The notes: generated by a model not told the origin, from the sequence alone. A stretch of DNA of 64,000 nucleotides from Planomicrobium sp. CPCC 101110 (GCF_007859395.1 NZ_VOHD01000003.1:913028-977027); one strand, 5' to 3'. Counted from the stretch's first letter, positions 27,584 to 37,363 are shown. Numbers and translations are program-made.

Positions 27584-28597
27584 ATGCAAAAAAAAAGTGG
27601 GTTAAGCATGATTATACCTATTTACAATGTGGAGGAATACATTGAGGAATGTTTGCAATCAGTTATTGATAGCATGGAAATTTTACCCAATGTTCAAATA
27701 ATACTAGTGGACGATGGATCTCAAGATAACTCCGGATATATCGCCAAAAAGTATGCAGGCGCTTATTCAAATTTCCTTTATTTATTAAAAGAAAATGGAG
27801 GAATATCAGAAGCGCGAAATTATGGACTTGAATATGTACAGTATAATTACGTAGCTTTTTTAGATAGTGACGATACCATACAAAAACCATTTTTTAATAA
27901 AATATTTAAAGTGCTTGAAGACGAACCAGATATGATTATTTACGATTATGTAAATGTTAAGGAAGGGAGCAAGCCTGAAGCGGTTAAAGGCATGGATTTT
28001 GCTGAAGTCCTTTGGACAGTTCAGGCCAGTGCTTGGAATAAAGTTTACAAGACCAGCTTGTTCGAACATGTAAAGTTTCCAAAAGATCGGATTTTCGAGG
28101 ATGTAGAAACTATTTACAAGTTGCTGTATTATACGAATACTTATGTTTATATTAACGAACCATTATACACTTATAGAAAAAATAGAAAAGGTAGTATACT
28201 GTCTACGCTTTCTTCAAATATTAATGATATATACAGTGCAATGGAAGAAATTTATAAATTTTATTCAACAAAAGGTGCTTTAACAGGTGAGAATCAAACT
28301 GGTTTATGTTATCAATATGTCAAATTACTTTGTTGGTCAAATATGTATAGGCAGCTTCAATTTTTCAAGTACAACTTTTGGGGATTTCATCTGAAGATGA
28401 AAGAAACGCGATTGTTACTTTACGATCGGTTTCCAGAATGGAAGTATAATGAACACTTGAATCGGAATGTATTATTCTTTGGTGAAAGATTAGGAGTTGA
28501 CTATATTAAAAAGCTTGATTCTATTGGTAAGTCGATATCTTCGACATTTTATACAACCCTTTATCTTGTATCGAAAAACCGAAAGAGACTTAGCTAG
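27584..28597 (+). CDS. Glycosyltransferase family 2 (GT-A fold)
   Basis: 337 aa. ATG 27584 behind TGGAGGTGAG. Standard N-terminal catalytic domain: 'LSMIIPIYNVEEYIEECLQSVI', 'VDDGSQDNSG', and the metal-binding 'AFLDSDD' at about residues 90-96, then 'VKFPKDRIFEDVETIYKLL' as in capsule and lipopolysaccharide GT2 enzymes. Cytosolic, membrane-associated; adds one sugar to the repeat unit. Confidence 0.9.
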   Translation: MQKKSGLSMIIPIYNVEEYIEECLQSVIDSMEILPNVQIILVDDGSQDNSGYIAKKYAGAYSNFLYLLKENGGISEARNYGLEYVQYNYVAFLDSDDTIQKPFFNKIFKVLEDEPDMIIYDYVNVKEGSKPEAVKGMDFAEVLWTVQASAWNKVYKTSLFEHVKFPKDRIFEDVETIYKLLYYTNTYVYINEPLYTYRKNRKGSILSTLSSNINDIYSAMEEIYKFYSTKGALTGENQTGLCYQYVKLLCWSNMYRQLQFFKYNFWGFHLKMKETRLLLYDRFPEWKYNEHLNRNVLFFGERLGVDYIKKLDSIGKSISSTFYTTLYLVSKNRKRLS

Positions 28598-28696
28598 TAA
28601 TTGGTATAGTGCAATCATCTCCTTGATACTATGCAGTTTATTTCATTAAAAAACTAATAAGTAAATGCTATTATAAGTAAAGCAGTGATTCTAATA

Positions 28697-28757
28697 TAAA
28701 TTTAAAGACCTCAACGCTATGCTCTTTTAAGAGAAAACGTTCAGGTCTTTAAATTTA
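28697..28757. terminator. Large bidirectional hairpin terminator
   Basis: TAAATTTAAAGACCT (28697-28711) pairs perfectly with AGGTCTTTAAATTTA (28743-28757), with CAACG/CGTTC extending the stem. T-runs occur on both strands. Confidence 0.8.
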
Positions 28758-29297
28758 ATTTGTATTAAATGAAGTGAAATCGCCCTTGAAATTGAGCCAT
28801 TATTAAGTTGACCAGAAAGTTCTCCGAGTGTAAGAGTATCTGACGGCATTAGGTTTTAGTTGATGTTATCTAAATATAATTTAAGCAATGTTTAAGAATT
28901 CAATAGCCAAAATTTTAAGTTTTTATAGTCTTAATATATAAAAATAGCTGTATTAAAAATAAATATATTAAAAAATCTGAATTTTCTATTTAATGTTTTA
29001 AAAATATGATAAGATTAGGGAAACAATTTTTAGAGTGCTAAAAGGCTCGGAAATTCACAAATTTTAATAATAATAATATTGAAAATAGTAAGAACCGGTT
29101 TACATTATTTTGTCATTAAAAATTTACTAAAGGAGGATTAATTATAAATATAGTAAACTCTCTTTCGTTGAAAATAATACATTTATCAAATATAAAAATT
29201 TCAACAAATAGTAATAGGAATTGTCTACTGTGTTACAACAGTTGAATAAAGCGAGTCAGAAGTCGATTGCTTTAAGTACATTAGCAGGAGGAGAAAT
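28758..29297. other. AT-rich upstream region of the chain-length/kinase pair
   Basis: 540 nt without a recognised gene. An AAAGGAGGA near 29130 is followed only by a short, quickly closed frame. No clear tandem TTTAACC box is present, so the 29298 unit seems to be controlled differently. Confidence 0.4.
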
Positions 29298-30026
29298 ATG
29301 GAAGAAAAACTTGGTTTAAGAGAAGTTTTTAAAGTGCTTAATAAATATAAAGTTTTAATAATTTCTATCACTTTTGCGTTGGGATTAATTGCAGGAATGG
29401 TTTCTCACTACTCAATAACTCCGCTTTATGAAAGTTCAACTCAAATTTTAGTAAATCGAAACGGAGCGCTAAATAGTCAGGAATCTAATCAGAATATAGA
29501 AGCAGACTTAAGGCTAATTGATACTTATAGCGATATTATCAAAACTCCTAATATATTAAACCAAGTAATTGAAAAGCTAAATTTGAATCTTACAGTTGAA
29601 GAACTGACTGAAAAAATAACCGTTGATTCTAATGATGGATCTCAAGTTATCTATATCTCTGTAAGAGATATAGATATTGAAAGGGCTGTCTTAATTGCTA
29701 ATACGACAGTAGAAGTATTTAGTGAAGAAATTAAAGAAATACTTAATGTAAATAATGTAGCAGTAATATCTCCTGCAGCCATAGGAGAAAGCCCTTCACC
29801 AGTTACACCAAATATTTTTGTGAACACAGCAGTTATGTCCGTAATCGGCCTATTAGTAGGGTCAAGTCTAGCGTTCTTATTTAACTATATGAACACCACT
29901 ATTAGAAATGAAAAAGATGTAGAGAACATACTGAATATACCAGTGCTTGCCATGATTCCTTCTTTAGCAGAAAAAGAAAAAATAAATAATTCTACTTTGA
30001 GAAATTTAGAAAGAAAAGAGGTTTAA
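29298..30026 (+). CDS. Chain-length determinant / BY-kinase activator (Wzz, CapA/YwqC type)
   Basis: 242 aa. Two transmembrane helices, about residues 18-37 and 175-198, flank an extracytoplasmic Wzz domain ('LYESSTQILVNRNG' near its start, proline-rich 'SPSPVTPN' before TM2). The cytosolic tail ('NEKDVENILNIPVLAMIPS') normally activates the kinase encoded next. ATG 29298 behind AGGAGGAG. The kinase gene follows after only 2 nt. Confidence 0.9.
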   Translation: MEEKLGLREVFKVLNKYKVLIISITFALGLIAGMVSHYSITPLYESSTQILVNRNGALNSQESNQNIEADLRLIDTYSDIIKTPNILNQVIEKLNLNLTVEELTEKITVDSNDGSQVIYISVRDIDIERAVLIANTTVEVFSEEIKEILNVNNVAVISPAAIGESPSPVTPNIFVNTAVMSVIGLLVGSSLAFLFNYMNTTIRNEKDVENILNIPVLAMIPSLAEKEKINNSTLRNLERKEV

Positions 30027-30028
30027 CT

Positions 30029-30706
30029 ATGGTATTGAACAATGATCCAATTAACGCTGGTAGCAAGCTTATTGTCAATTCAATGCCTCAATCATACGAA
30101 GCAGAACAATTTCGAAATTTAAAAACAAGTATAAACTTCCAAATGAAAAAACAAAAAATAAGCACAATTGTTATCACATCACCTTCATATTCTGAAGGAA
30201 AAACGACTACAGCAACGAACTTGGCCGCAGTATTTGCAGAAGAAGGAAAAAAAGTATTGCTTGTTGATGGAGACATAAGAAAACCAACTATACATCAAAT
30301 TTTCAATCAGCAAAATATACATGGTCTTTCGAGTGTACTAAATCAACAAGTTTCGTTAGAGAATGCAATTATTTCTTCCTCAATTCAAGGACTTAAACTT
30401 CTTACTGGAGGGCCAACACCTTCAAATCCGGTTAAGTTGTTGTCTTCTAGCACGATGGATGAACTTATAGTTAACTCAATAGCTAATTATGACCTAGTTA
30501 TTTTTGATTCTCCGCCTATATTATACGTATCTGATGCTCAATTAATAGCAGATAGAAGTCAATGTTCTATTTTAGTACTCAATTCTCAGGAAACAGAAAA
30601 AAATCTAGCAATAAAAGCAAAGGAAATATTAGATAAAACAGATGCTAGATTACTAGGTGCAGTATTAAATAATCATAATGTTTCAATAAATGGACTACGC
30701 GTGTAA
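30029..30706 (+). CDS. BY-type tyrosine kinase lacking the usual C-terminal Tyr cluster
   Basis: 225 aa. Walker A 'PSYSEGKTTTATNLA', Walker A' 'VLLVDGDIRKPTIH' and Walker B 'DLVIFDSPP' are all present, as is the N-terminal 'EAEQFRNLKTSINF' activator-contact region. CpsD/CapB/YwqD homologues end in a run of Tyr that is autophosphorylated. Here the protein stops at 'NNHNVSINGLRV' with no Tyr at all in the last 40 residues. Enzyme assembly control of polymer export is therefore likely altered, or the tail was lost. Confidence 0.88.
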   Translation: MVLNNDPINAGSKLIVNSMPQSYEAEQFRNLKTSINFQMKKQKISTIVITSPSYSEGKTTTATNLAAVFAEEGKKVLLVDGDIRKPTIHQIFNQQNIHGLSSVLNQQVSLENAIISSSIQGLKLLTGGPTPSNPVKLLSSSTMDELIVNSIANYDLVIFDSPPILYVSDAQLIADRSQCSILVLNSQETEKNLAIKAKEILDKTDARLLGAVLNNHNVSINGLRV

Positions 30707-30827
30707 CTGAGGATGCGAAAAAGAGGGAATAAGAAACACTTGTAATATTTAGTAATTGATTAAAAATCATAATACATTTACCTAGTTTTTCTAAAAGTAA
30801 AAGTTCGTGAAGGAGGTGGTGAATTTA

Positions 30828-32102
30828 GTGAGCATTATAGATTCTAGAGAAACTGCAGAAGCAAAGTATGTCAAAGCTTTCTCCAATGAAAATATAGGTA
30901 AGAAACAAAGTGGTATTTTAGAAGATGATTTGCTTCTATTTTATATACTTTGGCCAATTATCATAACTCCTAAAGAAGTTCAATTTGTTTTCTTATTTTT
31001 GGTTACAGTGCTTTTATTGAAAAGGCATAAATTATATTTTGATACATTAAGTTTTTTTTTATTTTCCTATATTTTGCTTTATGCTTTTTCGATTTTTTTA
31101 AATCTGTTGATTCGCTCATCTGAATTTGTCCGTGTATTAGCAGCATTTAATTCCTTAGGTACTTGGGTATTAGCTGTTTTACTTTATTTGATTTACAAAA
31201 ACCTTGATATTGATATGAAAAGATTATATAAAATTTCATTTATAAACTATTCAATATTAATCATTGTCTGGATAATAACCATGGTTATTCATACCATTAC
31301 ATCCATAAGTGAATTAAATATCATGACTCGAAGATTATACTATACTGAATACTTTGATCAGCAAGTTGTGATAAGATTTATGGGATTAATGGATTATTCA
31401 AACCTAATTATAATGTTTGGTATTTTTTTCTATCCACTATACTTTATTTATATTCGCAACTTTAAGCATAGAACCATACAAGTTGTGTTATTAATCATAG
31501 GAATTTTCCCATTGATCAGTAGTTATTCAAGAAGTGGTTACATAATCATTGGAACAGCCATAATTATAGGTATTGTTTATTTCGTTCATTACACTATGAA
31601 TAGAAATGTCTTTTTCTCCTTATTTTTATTGATTTCCTCTATATTAATAGCAGTATTTTTTTTTACAGATATATATCATTTAATGTCTTTGCAAATTGAA
31701 AAATTAATGGCTGCGCGAGAAGGAAGCAATAAGAGCAGGGGATTAATAGTAGAAGAGAGTATGAATATTGCTTTTAGGGAGTCTCCTTTTATTGGGATGG
31801 GAATAAAAGAGATATCTTCAAATGGTTATCCGTTAGGCTCACATTCAACGTTTCTAGGCTTTTTTTATAAAACAGGAATTGTTGGTCTTTTATTGGGGAT
31901 TAGTTTATTTATTTTAATTAATTCGAAAATTCTTTTTTTGAAAAGCAGCTTCAATAGAAAAATTATAAGCATATTTATTTTATTAATGTCTGTCAGTTTT
32001 ATAGTTGAAGATATAGACGGTGCCAATTGGTTGCTCTGTCTTTACTTTATATTTGTTGCACTGCTAGTAAATGAAAATAGTTGGATAACGAGAAAACACT
32101 AG
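30828..32102 (+). CDS. Second Wzy-like polymerase / O-antigen ligase family membrane protein
   Basis: 424 aa, 10-12 predicted transmembrane helices, with a family-typical 'SYSRSGYIIIGTAIIIG' (Wzy_C-like S-R-S/T-G) motif and a periplasm-side loop with 'SPFIGMGIKEI...GSHSTFLGFFYKTGIVG', characteristic of the O-antigen ligase/polymerase superfamily. The frame opens at 30807, but AGGAGG at 30811-30816 points to GTG 30828. It polymerises or ligates lipid-linked units; a second polymerase (after 6263) argues for two surface polymers or two modes. Confidence 0.8.
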   Translation: MSIIDSRETAEAKYVKAFSNENIGKKQSGILEDDLLLFYILWPIIITPKEVQFVFLFLVTVLLLKRHKLYFDTLSFFLFSYILLYAFSIFLNLLIRSSEFVRVLAAFNSLGTWVLAVLLYLIYKNLDIDMKRLYKISFINYSILIIVWIITMVIHTITSISELNIMTRRLYYTEYFDQQVVIRFMGLMDYSNLIIMFGIFFYPLYFIYIRNFKHRTIQVVLLIIGIFPLISSYSRSGYIIIGTAIIIGIVYFVHYTMNRNVFFSLFLLISSILIAVFFFTDIYHLMSLQIEKLMAAREGSNKSRGLIVEESMNIAFRESPFIGMGIKEISSNGYPLGSHSTFLGFFYKTGIVGLLLGISLFILINSKILFLKSSFNRKIISIFILLMSVSFIVEDIDGANWLLCLYFIFVALLVNENSWITRKH

Positions 32103-32148
32103 AATATTGACAAGAACTTTTCTATTACTCTCATAAGGAATGAATAGC

Positions 32149-32892
32149 ATGAAAAATTTTATTGATCGAGATTTATATTTGGGGACACAGAACGATTTAA
32201 TCAATATAATTTTAGCTAATATTAGTTCCGGGACAAAGACTGTATACTATGCCCTTAACCCGGATTGTATGCTTAAGTATTGGAAAGATGAAGAGTACAG
32301 AAAAATCATTAATAAAAATGAAAATATAGTTTATGTGGATGGAATGGGCATTGTCTTTTCCCAAAAAATACTTGGACTACCAGTTGCAAAAGAGCGTATA
32401 GCCACTACAGATTTATTTCCTGCTTTAATGGGAGAAATCGATAAAAGGCAAGAAGAAGTAAAAGTTTTTTTATTAGGCAGTAAAGGAGAAACTGCTGACA
32501 AAGTGATGAAATCTTTTAGCAACAAGTATCCCAGGGTAAGATTTGTAGGATCACATCATGGATATTTTAATAAACAAACAGACAGTAATCAGGTTATTGA
32601 AAAAATAAATAAGTTAAAACCAGATATATTGTTTGTCGGTTTTGGGAATCCAGTACAGGAAAAATGGGTAAATGCTCATCAACAAGAAATAGAAACGCTA
32701 TCTATAATTACTTGCGGAGGCCTATTTGATTACTACTCAAACAATGTAAAACGGGCTCCTCTATTAATGCAGAAAACAGGATTTGAATGGCTATATCGCT
32801 TTTCTCAAGAGCCATTTCGTCTTTTCAGAAGGTATATTTTTGGGAATATCAATTATATTCTAAAGGTTTTTTCCTTGAAGTTTGTCAAATGA
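32149..32892 (+). CDS. WecG/TagA/CpsF family glycosyltransferase (GT26)
   Basis: About 247 aa. Family landmarks: 'YYALNPDCMLKY', 'NIVYVDGMGIVFSQKILG' (D-G-x-G), 'ERIATTDLFPAL', 'LFVGFGNPVQEKWV' and C-terminal basic/aromatic 'LYRFSQEPFRLFRRY' membrane-contact helix. TagA-type enzymes transfer ManNAc (or a related HexNAcA) from UDP to UndPP-GlcNAc. ATG 32149 is favoured over 32140 by the AAGGA spacing. It is the last gene of the island before a strong two-way terminator. Confidence 0.88.
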   Translation: MKNFIDRDLYLGTQNDLINIILANISSGTKTVYYALNPDCMLKYWKDEEYRKIINKNENIVYVDGMGIVFSQKILGLPVAKERIATTDLFPALMGEIDKRQEEVKVFLLGSKGETADKVMKSFSNKYPRVRFVGSHHGYFNKQTDSNQVIEKINKLKPDILFVGFGNPVQEKWVNAHQQEIETLSIITCGGLFDYYSNNVKRAPLLMQKTGFEWLYRFSQEPFRLFRRYIFGNINYILKVFSLKFVK

Positions 32893-32943
32893 AAGCATCA
32901 ATATACCTTTTTATTTTACTGAAAGTGTTTGGATAATTGTTCA

Positions 32944-32985
32944 AAAAGAAGCTTATCTCCTAATAGAGATAAGCTTCTTTTGCTA
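32944..32985. terminator. Bidirectional Rho-independent terminator at the island border
   Basis: AAAAGAAGCTTATCTC (32944-32959) pairs with GAGATAAGCTTCTTTT (32966-32981). It serves the plus-strand TagA-like gene and the minus-strand aldo/keto reductase, and marks the end of the AT-rich polysaccharide DNA. Confidence 0.88.
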
Positions 32986-33005
32986 TACATATAAATTTTG
33001 TTGAT

Positions 33006-33830
33006 TTACCGTACATTCATCTCATTCGGATGAGCGCCTTTGCGTCTGTTGCGGTCCAAGTTATGGATCTGCTCCATTTCATCATCCGACAATTCGAAAC
33101 CGAACACGTCAAAGTTTTCTTCGATGCGTGAAGGCGTAACCGATTTCGGGATGACGATCGAGTTGTTCTGCAGGTGCCAGCGAAGGATGACTTGGGCCGT
33201 CGTTTTGCCGTGCGCGTCCGCAATTTTCTTAATTGTTTCATCCTGCAGCGCTTCGCCGCCTTGGTCAAGCGGGCTCCAAGCTTCAACAAAGATATTGTGT
33301 TCTGCGCAGAATGACTTTAGTTCTGTTTGGGCCAAGTACGGATGGCATTCAACTTGATTCAAGACAGGCGGCACGTCGCATTCCGCGAGCAGGCGTTCCA
33401 AATGCTCGATTTCAAAGTTGCAGACGCCGATCGCTTTGACGCGGCCATCGTTATACAACTTCTCTAACGCCTTATATGTATCGATATACTCGTCAAATTG
33501 CGGTGTCGGCCAGTGGATCAAATACAAATCGACATAGTCGAGACCCAAGCGCTCTAAGCTCTCATCAAATGCGCGCAATGTGTTTTCATAGCCTTGGTCG
33601 CTGTTCCAAACTTTTGTAGTTATGAACAGTTCTTCGCGGGGAATGCCGGATTCCTGCAGCGCTTTGCCGACGCCTTTTTCGTTCTTATAAATCATCGCTG
33701 TATCAATCGAGCGGTAACCGACTTCAAGCGCTTTCGCCACTGCTTCTGTTGCTCCTTCATCTGGAACTTGCCATACACCGAATCCTAGTTGTGGCATTTT
33801 CAAACCATTGTTTAACGTTACATATTCCAT
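33006..33830 (-). CDS. Aldo/keto reductase (2,5-diketo-gluconate reductase-like)
   Basis: 274 aa. Catalytic tetrad context visible: Asp in 'SIDTAMIYKNEKGVGKAL' with Tyr five residues on, Lys in 'FITTKVWN', His in 'YLIHWPTP'. The C-terminal NADPH site is 'IVIPKSVTPSRIEEN'. Reduces carbonyls with NADPH; close in style to Bacillus YvgN/YtbE glyoxal reductases. Single gene, read toward the shared terminator at 32944. Confidence 0.93.
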   Translation of the reverse strand: MEYVTLNNGLKMPQLGFGVWQVPDEGATEAVAKALEVGYRSIDTAMIYKNEKGVGKALQESGIPREELFITTKVWNSDQGYENTLRAFDESLERLGLDYVDLYLIHWPTPQFDEYIDTYKALEKLYNDGRVKAIGVCNFEIEHLERLLAECDVPPVLNQVECHPYLAQTELKSFCAEHNIFVEAWSPLDQGGEALQDETIKKIADAHGKTTAQVILRWHLQNNSIVIPKSVTPSRIEENFDVFGFELSDDEMEQIHNLDRNRRKGAHPNEMNVR

Positions 33831-34045
33831 TTTACATTTCTCCTTTTCTAGTTGAATAAATTTACAGATTACTTCTATAGTCTAAACGATTTTTTCTTAC
33901 ATTTCCTTTATTGTGACTCCAAAAAAGATTATTCCTTCTTTATTGGCTTGAATTGCTGGAAAATTTGGACTAAAATTAAAGGAGTGGAATTTAGGGAATC
34001 GAAATATTTTTCGCTATACTAAACTATTCAAGGAGAGATGACTCA

Positions 34046-35845
34046 ATGAACCATTACGAAACCACATGGGATTTGGATTCCATTTTCAAAGGCGGCAGCA
34101 AATCTGAGGAATTGAAAACATACATAGCAGCATTCAAAGAAAACATGGAAGAGTTAGCGATAGGAGTGGAAGGGTTCAGTGTTCCGGCTTCATCCGAACA
34201 AACCGGTGAGTTGGTGGCGATTTTATCGCTTTTGGAAACAACCACAAAACAGCTGCGGGAAATCGGAGCATTTGCCAGCTGTTTGACGGCCCAGGACATG
34301 AGCGACAACGAAGCGAAGATTCTAACTGGCAAGCGAAGTGAATTAGGGGCGGAGTACGTCTCGATTTTGGCGAAGCTGGACCAGAAGTTCCTGCAGACGG
34401 ACGATTCGGTCTGGTCAGGGTTATTGGAACAGCCGGGCTTGGAGCCGGTTGCATTCGTACTCGATGAACGCCGCTCGAATGCAAAAGGAAGGCTGCCGCT
34501 TGAGCAGGAAATCCTGATCAACGACTTATCGGTCAATGGCTATTCAGCATGGAATGGGATGTACAGCAGCATCGTCGCCAAAATGAATATTAAACACACG
34601 GAAAACGGCGAGATTAAGAAATTGTCGATGGGACAGGCCGCTAACCGTTTGAGCACACCTGACCGAGAAACCAGGAAAGAAGTGTTTAGCAAAATCAGCA
34701 GGGCTTGGGAAGAGGAGTCGGAGCTTTTCGGTGAAACCTTGAACAATTTAGCCGGCTTCCGCCTGCAGACGTACAAGCACCGGAACTGGGAAAGTCCTTT
34801 GAAAGAACCGCTTGAGCTCAACCGCATGAGCGAAAAAACCCTGGATGTCATGTGGGGTGCGATAGCAGAAGCGAAAGCGCCGTTCATTTCGTATTTGCAG
34901 CGCAAAGCGCAGCTGCTGGGGCTTGAAAAACTCGAGTGGCAGGATTTGAACGCACCGATCACCAAGTCGACCCAAAAGGTCAGCTATGATGAAGCCGCGG
35001 CGTTCATCCTTGAGCAGTTCGGTAAATTCAGCCCGCAAATGGCTGAGTTTTCGAAAATGGCGTTCGAAAAGCGCTGGATTGAAGCGGAAGACCGCGCAGG
35101 CAAACGCCCAGGCGGCTTTTGCACAAGTTTTCCGGACAGTGAACAAACCCGCATCTTCATGACATTTTCCGGTTCAGCGACAAATATCTCGACGCTTGCC
35201 CATGAACTTGGGCACGCTTATCATCAGCACGTCATGAATGATACAGAGGCGCTGAACCAAAGATACGCCATGAACGTGGCGGAAACCGCTTCGACATTTG
35301 CAGAAATGGTTGTATCCGATGCTGCGGTGAAAAACGCTGCAACTAAAGAGGAGAAAATTGCGTTGCTTGAAGATAAGATCAAGCGGAGCATCGCATTCTT
35401 CATGAATATCCATTCCCGTTTCCTATTTGAAACCCGTTTCTATGAAGAGCGGAAAAATGGCACCGTTTCTGTGGAGCGTTTGAACCAAATGGCGGTGGAA
35501 GCGCAGCAGGAAGCATACGGCGGTGAACTTGCGAGCTACAATCCGACATTCTGGGCTTCAACGCTGCATTTTCATATTACGGGCGTTCCGTTCTACAATT
35601 TCCCTTACACGTTCGGCTACTTGTTCAGCCAAGGCATCTACGCCAAAGCGCTCCAAGCAGAAGGCGGTTTTGAAGAACCGTATAATGCTTTGCTTAGAGA
35701 CACTGGATGCATGACCGTCGAGCAACTGGCCCAAAAGCACTTGGGTGTCGACCTTGAGCAAGCCGGCTTCTGGGAAGAGGCCATTGCACTATGCGTGAAG
35801 GATGTGGAAGAATTTTTGGCATTGACGGAAGTGGCTGTAGGGTAA
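34046..35845 (+). CDS. pepF: Oligoendopeptidase F (M3B metallopeptidase)
   Basis: 599 aa. The zinc site 'LAHELGHAYHQHV' has HELGH at residues 386-390. N-terminal PepF domain 'TWDLDSIFKGGSKSEEL'. ATG 34046 behind AAGGAGAGA. Cleaves short peptides in the cytosol. Monocistronic: GC-rich compared with the DNA before 32.9 kb, with a strong terminator at 35877. Confidence 0.93.
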   Translation: MNHYETTWDLDSIFKGGSKSEELKTYIAAFKENMEELAIGVEGFSVPASSEQTGELVAILSLLETTTKQLREIGAFASCLTAQDMSDNEAKILTGKRSELGAEYVSILAKLDQKFLQTDDSVWSGLLEQPGLEPVAFVLDERRSNAKGRLPLEQEILINDLSVNGYSAWNGMYSSIVAKMNIKHTENGEIKKLSMGQAANRLSTPDRETRKEVFSKISRAWEEESELFGETLNNLAGFRLQTYKHRNWESPLKEPLELNRMSEKTLDVMWGAIAEAKAPFISYLQRKAQLLGLEKLEWQDLNAPITKSTQKVSYDEAAAFILEQFGKFSPQMAEFSKMAFEKRWIEAEDRAGKRPGGFCTSFPDSEQTRIFMTFSGSATNISTLAHELGHAYHQHVMNDTEALNQRYAMNVAETASTFAEMVVSDAAVKNAATKEEKIALLEDKIKRSIAFFMNIHSRFLFETRFYEERKNGTVSVERLNQMAVEAQQEAYGGELASYNPTFWASTLHFHITGVPFYNFPYTFGYLFSQGIYAKALQAEGGFEEPYNALLRDTGCMTVEQLAQKHLGVDLEQAGFWEEAIALCVKDVEEFLALTEVAVG

Positions 35846-35876
35846 CAGCGTATAGCACCGTTTCTTCATATAAGGG

Positions 35877-35907
35877 AGCCTCCTTGAACTTTCAAGGAGG
35901 CTTTTTT
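35877..35907 (+). terminator. Rho-independent terminator after pepF
   Basis: AGCCTCCTTGA pairs with TCAAGGAGGCT around a 4-nt loop, followed by TTTTTT. Confidence 0.93.
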
Positions 35908-36122
35908 CTATGGAAGGATGAAGGAGGGGGAAAATCATCTGAATCCAAATACACAAACCTCTATAAAACTGAATAATATGGGTTGGATGGATTAATCTTT
36001 TAGAACTAAAGGAAGGAAGTTCTAAGTTCTCATTTTTCTAAAATATGAAAATATTTACTTTTTTAATTCGGAAATGGAATATAATAAGCCTAGTAAAACT
36101 ACCAAATAGAGGAGGTCTTTTT

Positions 36123-37361
36123 ATGAAAAAGTTTTTGATGGGATTAACATTGACCGGATTATTGGCATTTGGCGGCGGAAATGTTTTAGCGGCAGACAAG
36201 ACGGATTATATCGTCACATTCAGCGGAGAGGAAGTTCCGCAAAGTTTAGTGGCGGAAATGGAAAGCTTAGGTGCAGAAATAGTGCAGCAAGTGCCGCAAA
36301 TTGGCGTAGTCAATGTCAGCACATCCAATCCAAATTTCAAGGCATGGGCAGACAGCCAACCGGGCATTGCCGCGATTTCTGAAGATGTGGAAATCCGCTC
36401 GCCTCAACTTGAAGTGGAAGCTGCGCCTGAAAGTGTGCGCGCAGATGCGGCCGGTGCCGATCTGTATGAGCAATACCAGTGGGACATCAAGCGTGTGACA
36501 AACAACGGCAAGTCATGGGAACTCAATCCCGGGAATCATGATGTTGTCGTTGCTGTCATAGACGGCGGGGTCGACTATACGCATCCCGATCTTCAAAAGA
36601 ACTTGCTGTACAGCAAGTCGTTTGTTCCAGGAACTGCCCAAAATTCGTTCAACGGAGACCATGGAACACACGTTGCAGGAGCGATTGCCGCAAACGGCCG
36701 CGTCATGGGCGTTGGGCCGGAACTCGGAATTGCATCTTACCGCGTTTCCAACTGGACGAGCATTCTGGCGGGAGTGACAACAGCGGCTGACGACGGAGTG
36801 GACGTGGCAAATTTAAGTTTAGGGACATACACGTTCAAGAATAACGAACAGGAACGCACGCTTCATTTGGCTGCTTCCCGCGCTGTCCGTTATGCAAAAA
36901 GCAAAGGCATGATCATTGTCGGCGCGAATGGCAACGATGCTATCGACTTAGGAAAGAAAATGGCAACAGAACCAGGCGAGGGAGCACAGTGGGAAGGTCC
37001 GTTGTTTGATACGTTCACCGACATCCCATGGGTCATTAGTGTTTCTTCTTCTACTATCCATGATGGGCTTGCTTATTACTCGAACTATGGAAATGTTGAT
37101 CTTGCTGCACCAGGCGGGGATTCAGAAGCCCGCTCGTATAATACAATACGTATGAGCCGGGGCGGCTACGGGACGATGAACGGAACAAGCATGGCCGCTC
37201 CAAAAGTGGCCGCAGCTGCAGCATTGGTGAAGGCGGAAAACCCTGAATTGGAACCTGCCCAAATCATCTCCCTTCTTCAACAGACGGCAGACGGCGGAAC
37301 AGGCAAAAGCCGCCAGTATTTTGGCCACGGCATTGTGAACGTTTATAACGCGCTCCAATAA
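36123..37361 (+). CDS. Secreted subtilisin-like serine protease (S8)
   Basis: 412 aa. ATG 36123 behind AGAGGAGG. Signal peptide of about 23 residues ('GGGNVLA' before the cut), inhibitor-I9-like propeptide (about 27-95), then catalytic domain: Asp147 in 'VVAVIDGGVDYTHPDL', His180 in 'HGTHVAGAIA', Ser356 in 'NGTSMAAPKVAAAAAL'. Oxyanion Asn in 'IIVGANGND'. All three catalytic residues are present, so it should be active. Secreted protease with its own terminator. Confidence 0.92.
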   Translation: MKKFLMGLTLTGLLAFGGGNVLAADKTDYIVTFSGEEVPQSLVAEMESLGAEIVQQVPQIGVVNVSTSNPNFKAWADSQPGIAAISEDVEIRSPQLEVEAAPESVRADAAGADLYEQYQWDIKRVTNNGKSWELNPGNHDVVVAVIDGGVDYTHPDLQKNLLYSKSFVPGTAQNSFNGDHGTHVAGAIAANGRVMGVGPELGIASYRVSNWTSILAGVTTAADDGVDVANLSLGTYTFKNNEQERTLHLAASRAVRYAKSKGMIIVGANGNDAIDLGKKMATEPGEGAQWEGPLFDTFTDIPWVISVSSSTIHDGLAYYSNYGNVDLAAPGGDSEARSYNTIRMSRGGYGTMNGTSMAAPKVAAAAALVKAENPELEPAQIISLLQQTADGGTGKSRQYFGHGIVNVYNALQ

Positions 37362-37363
37362 AA

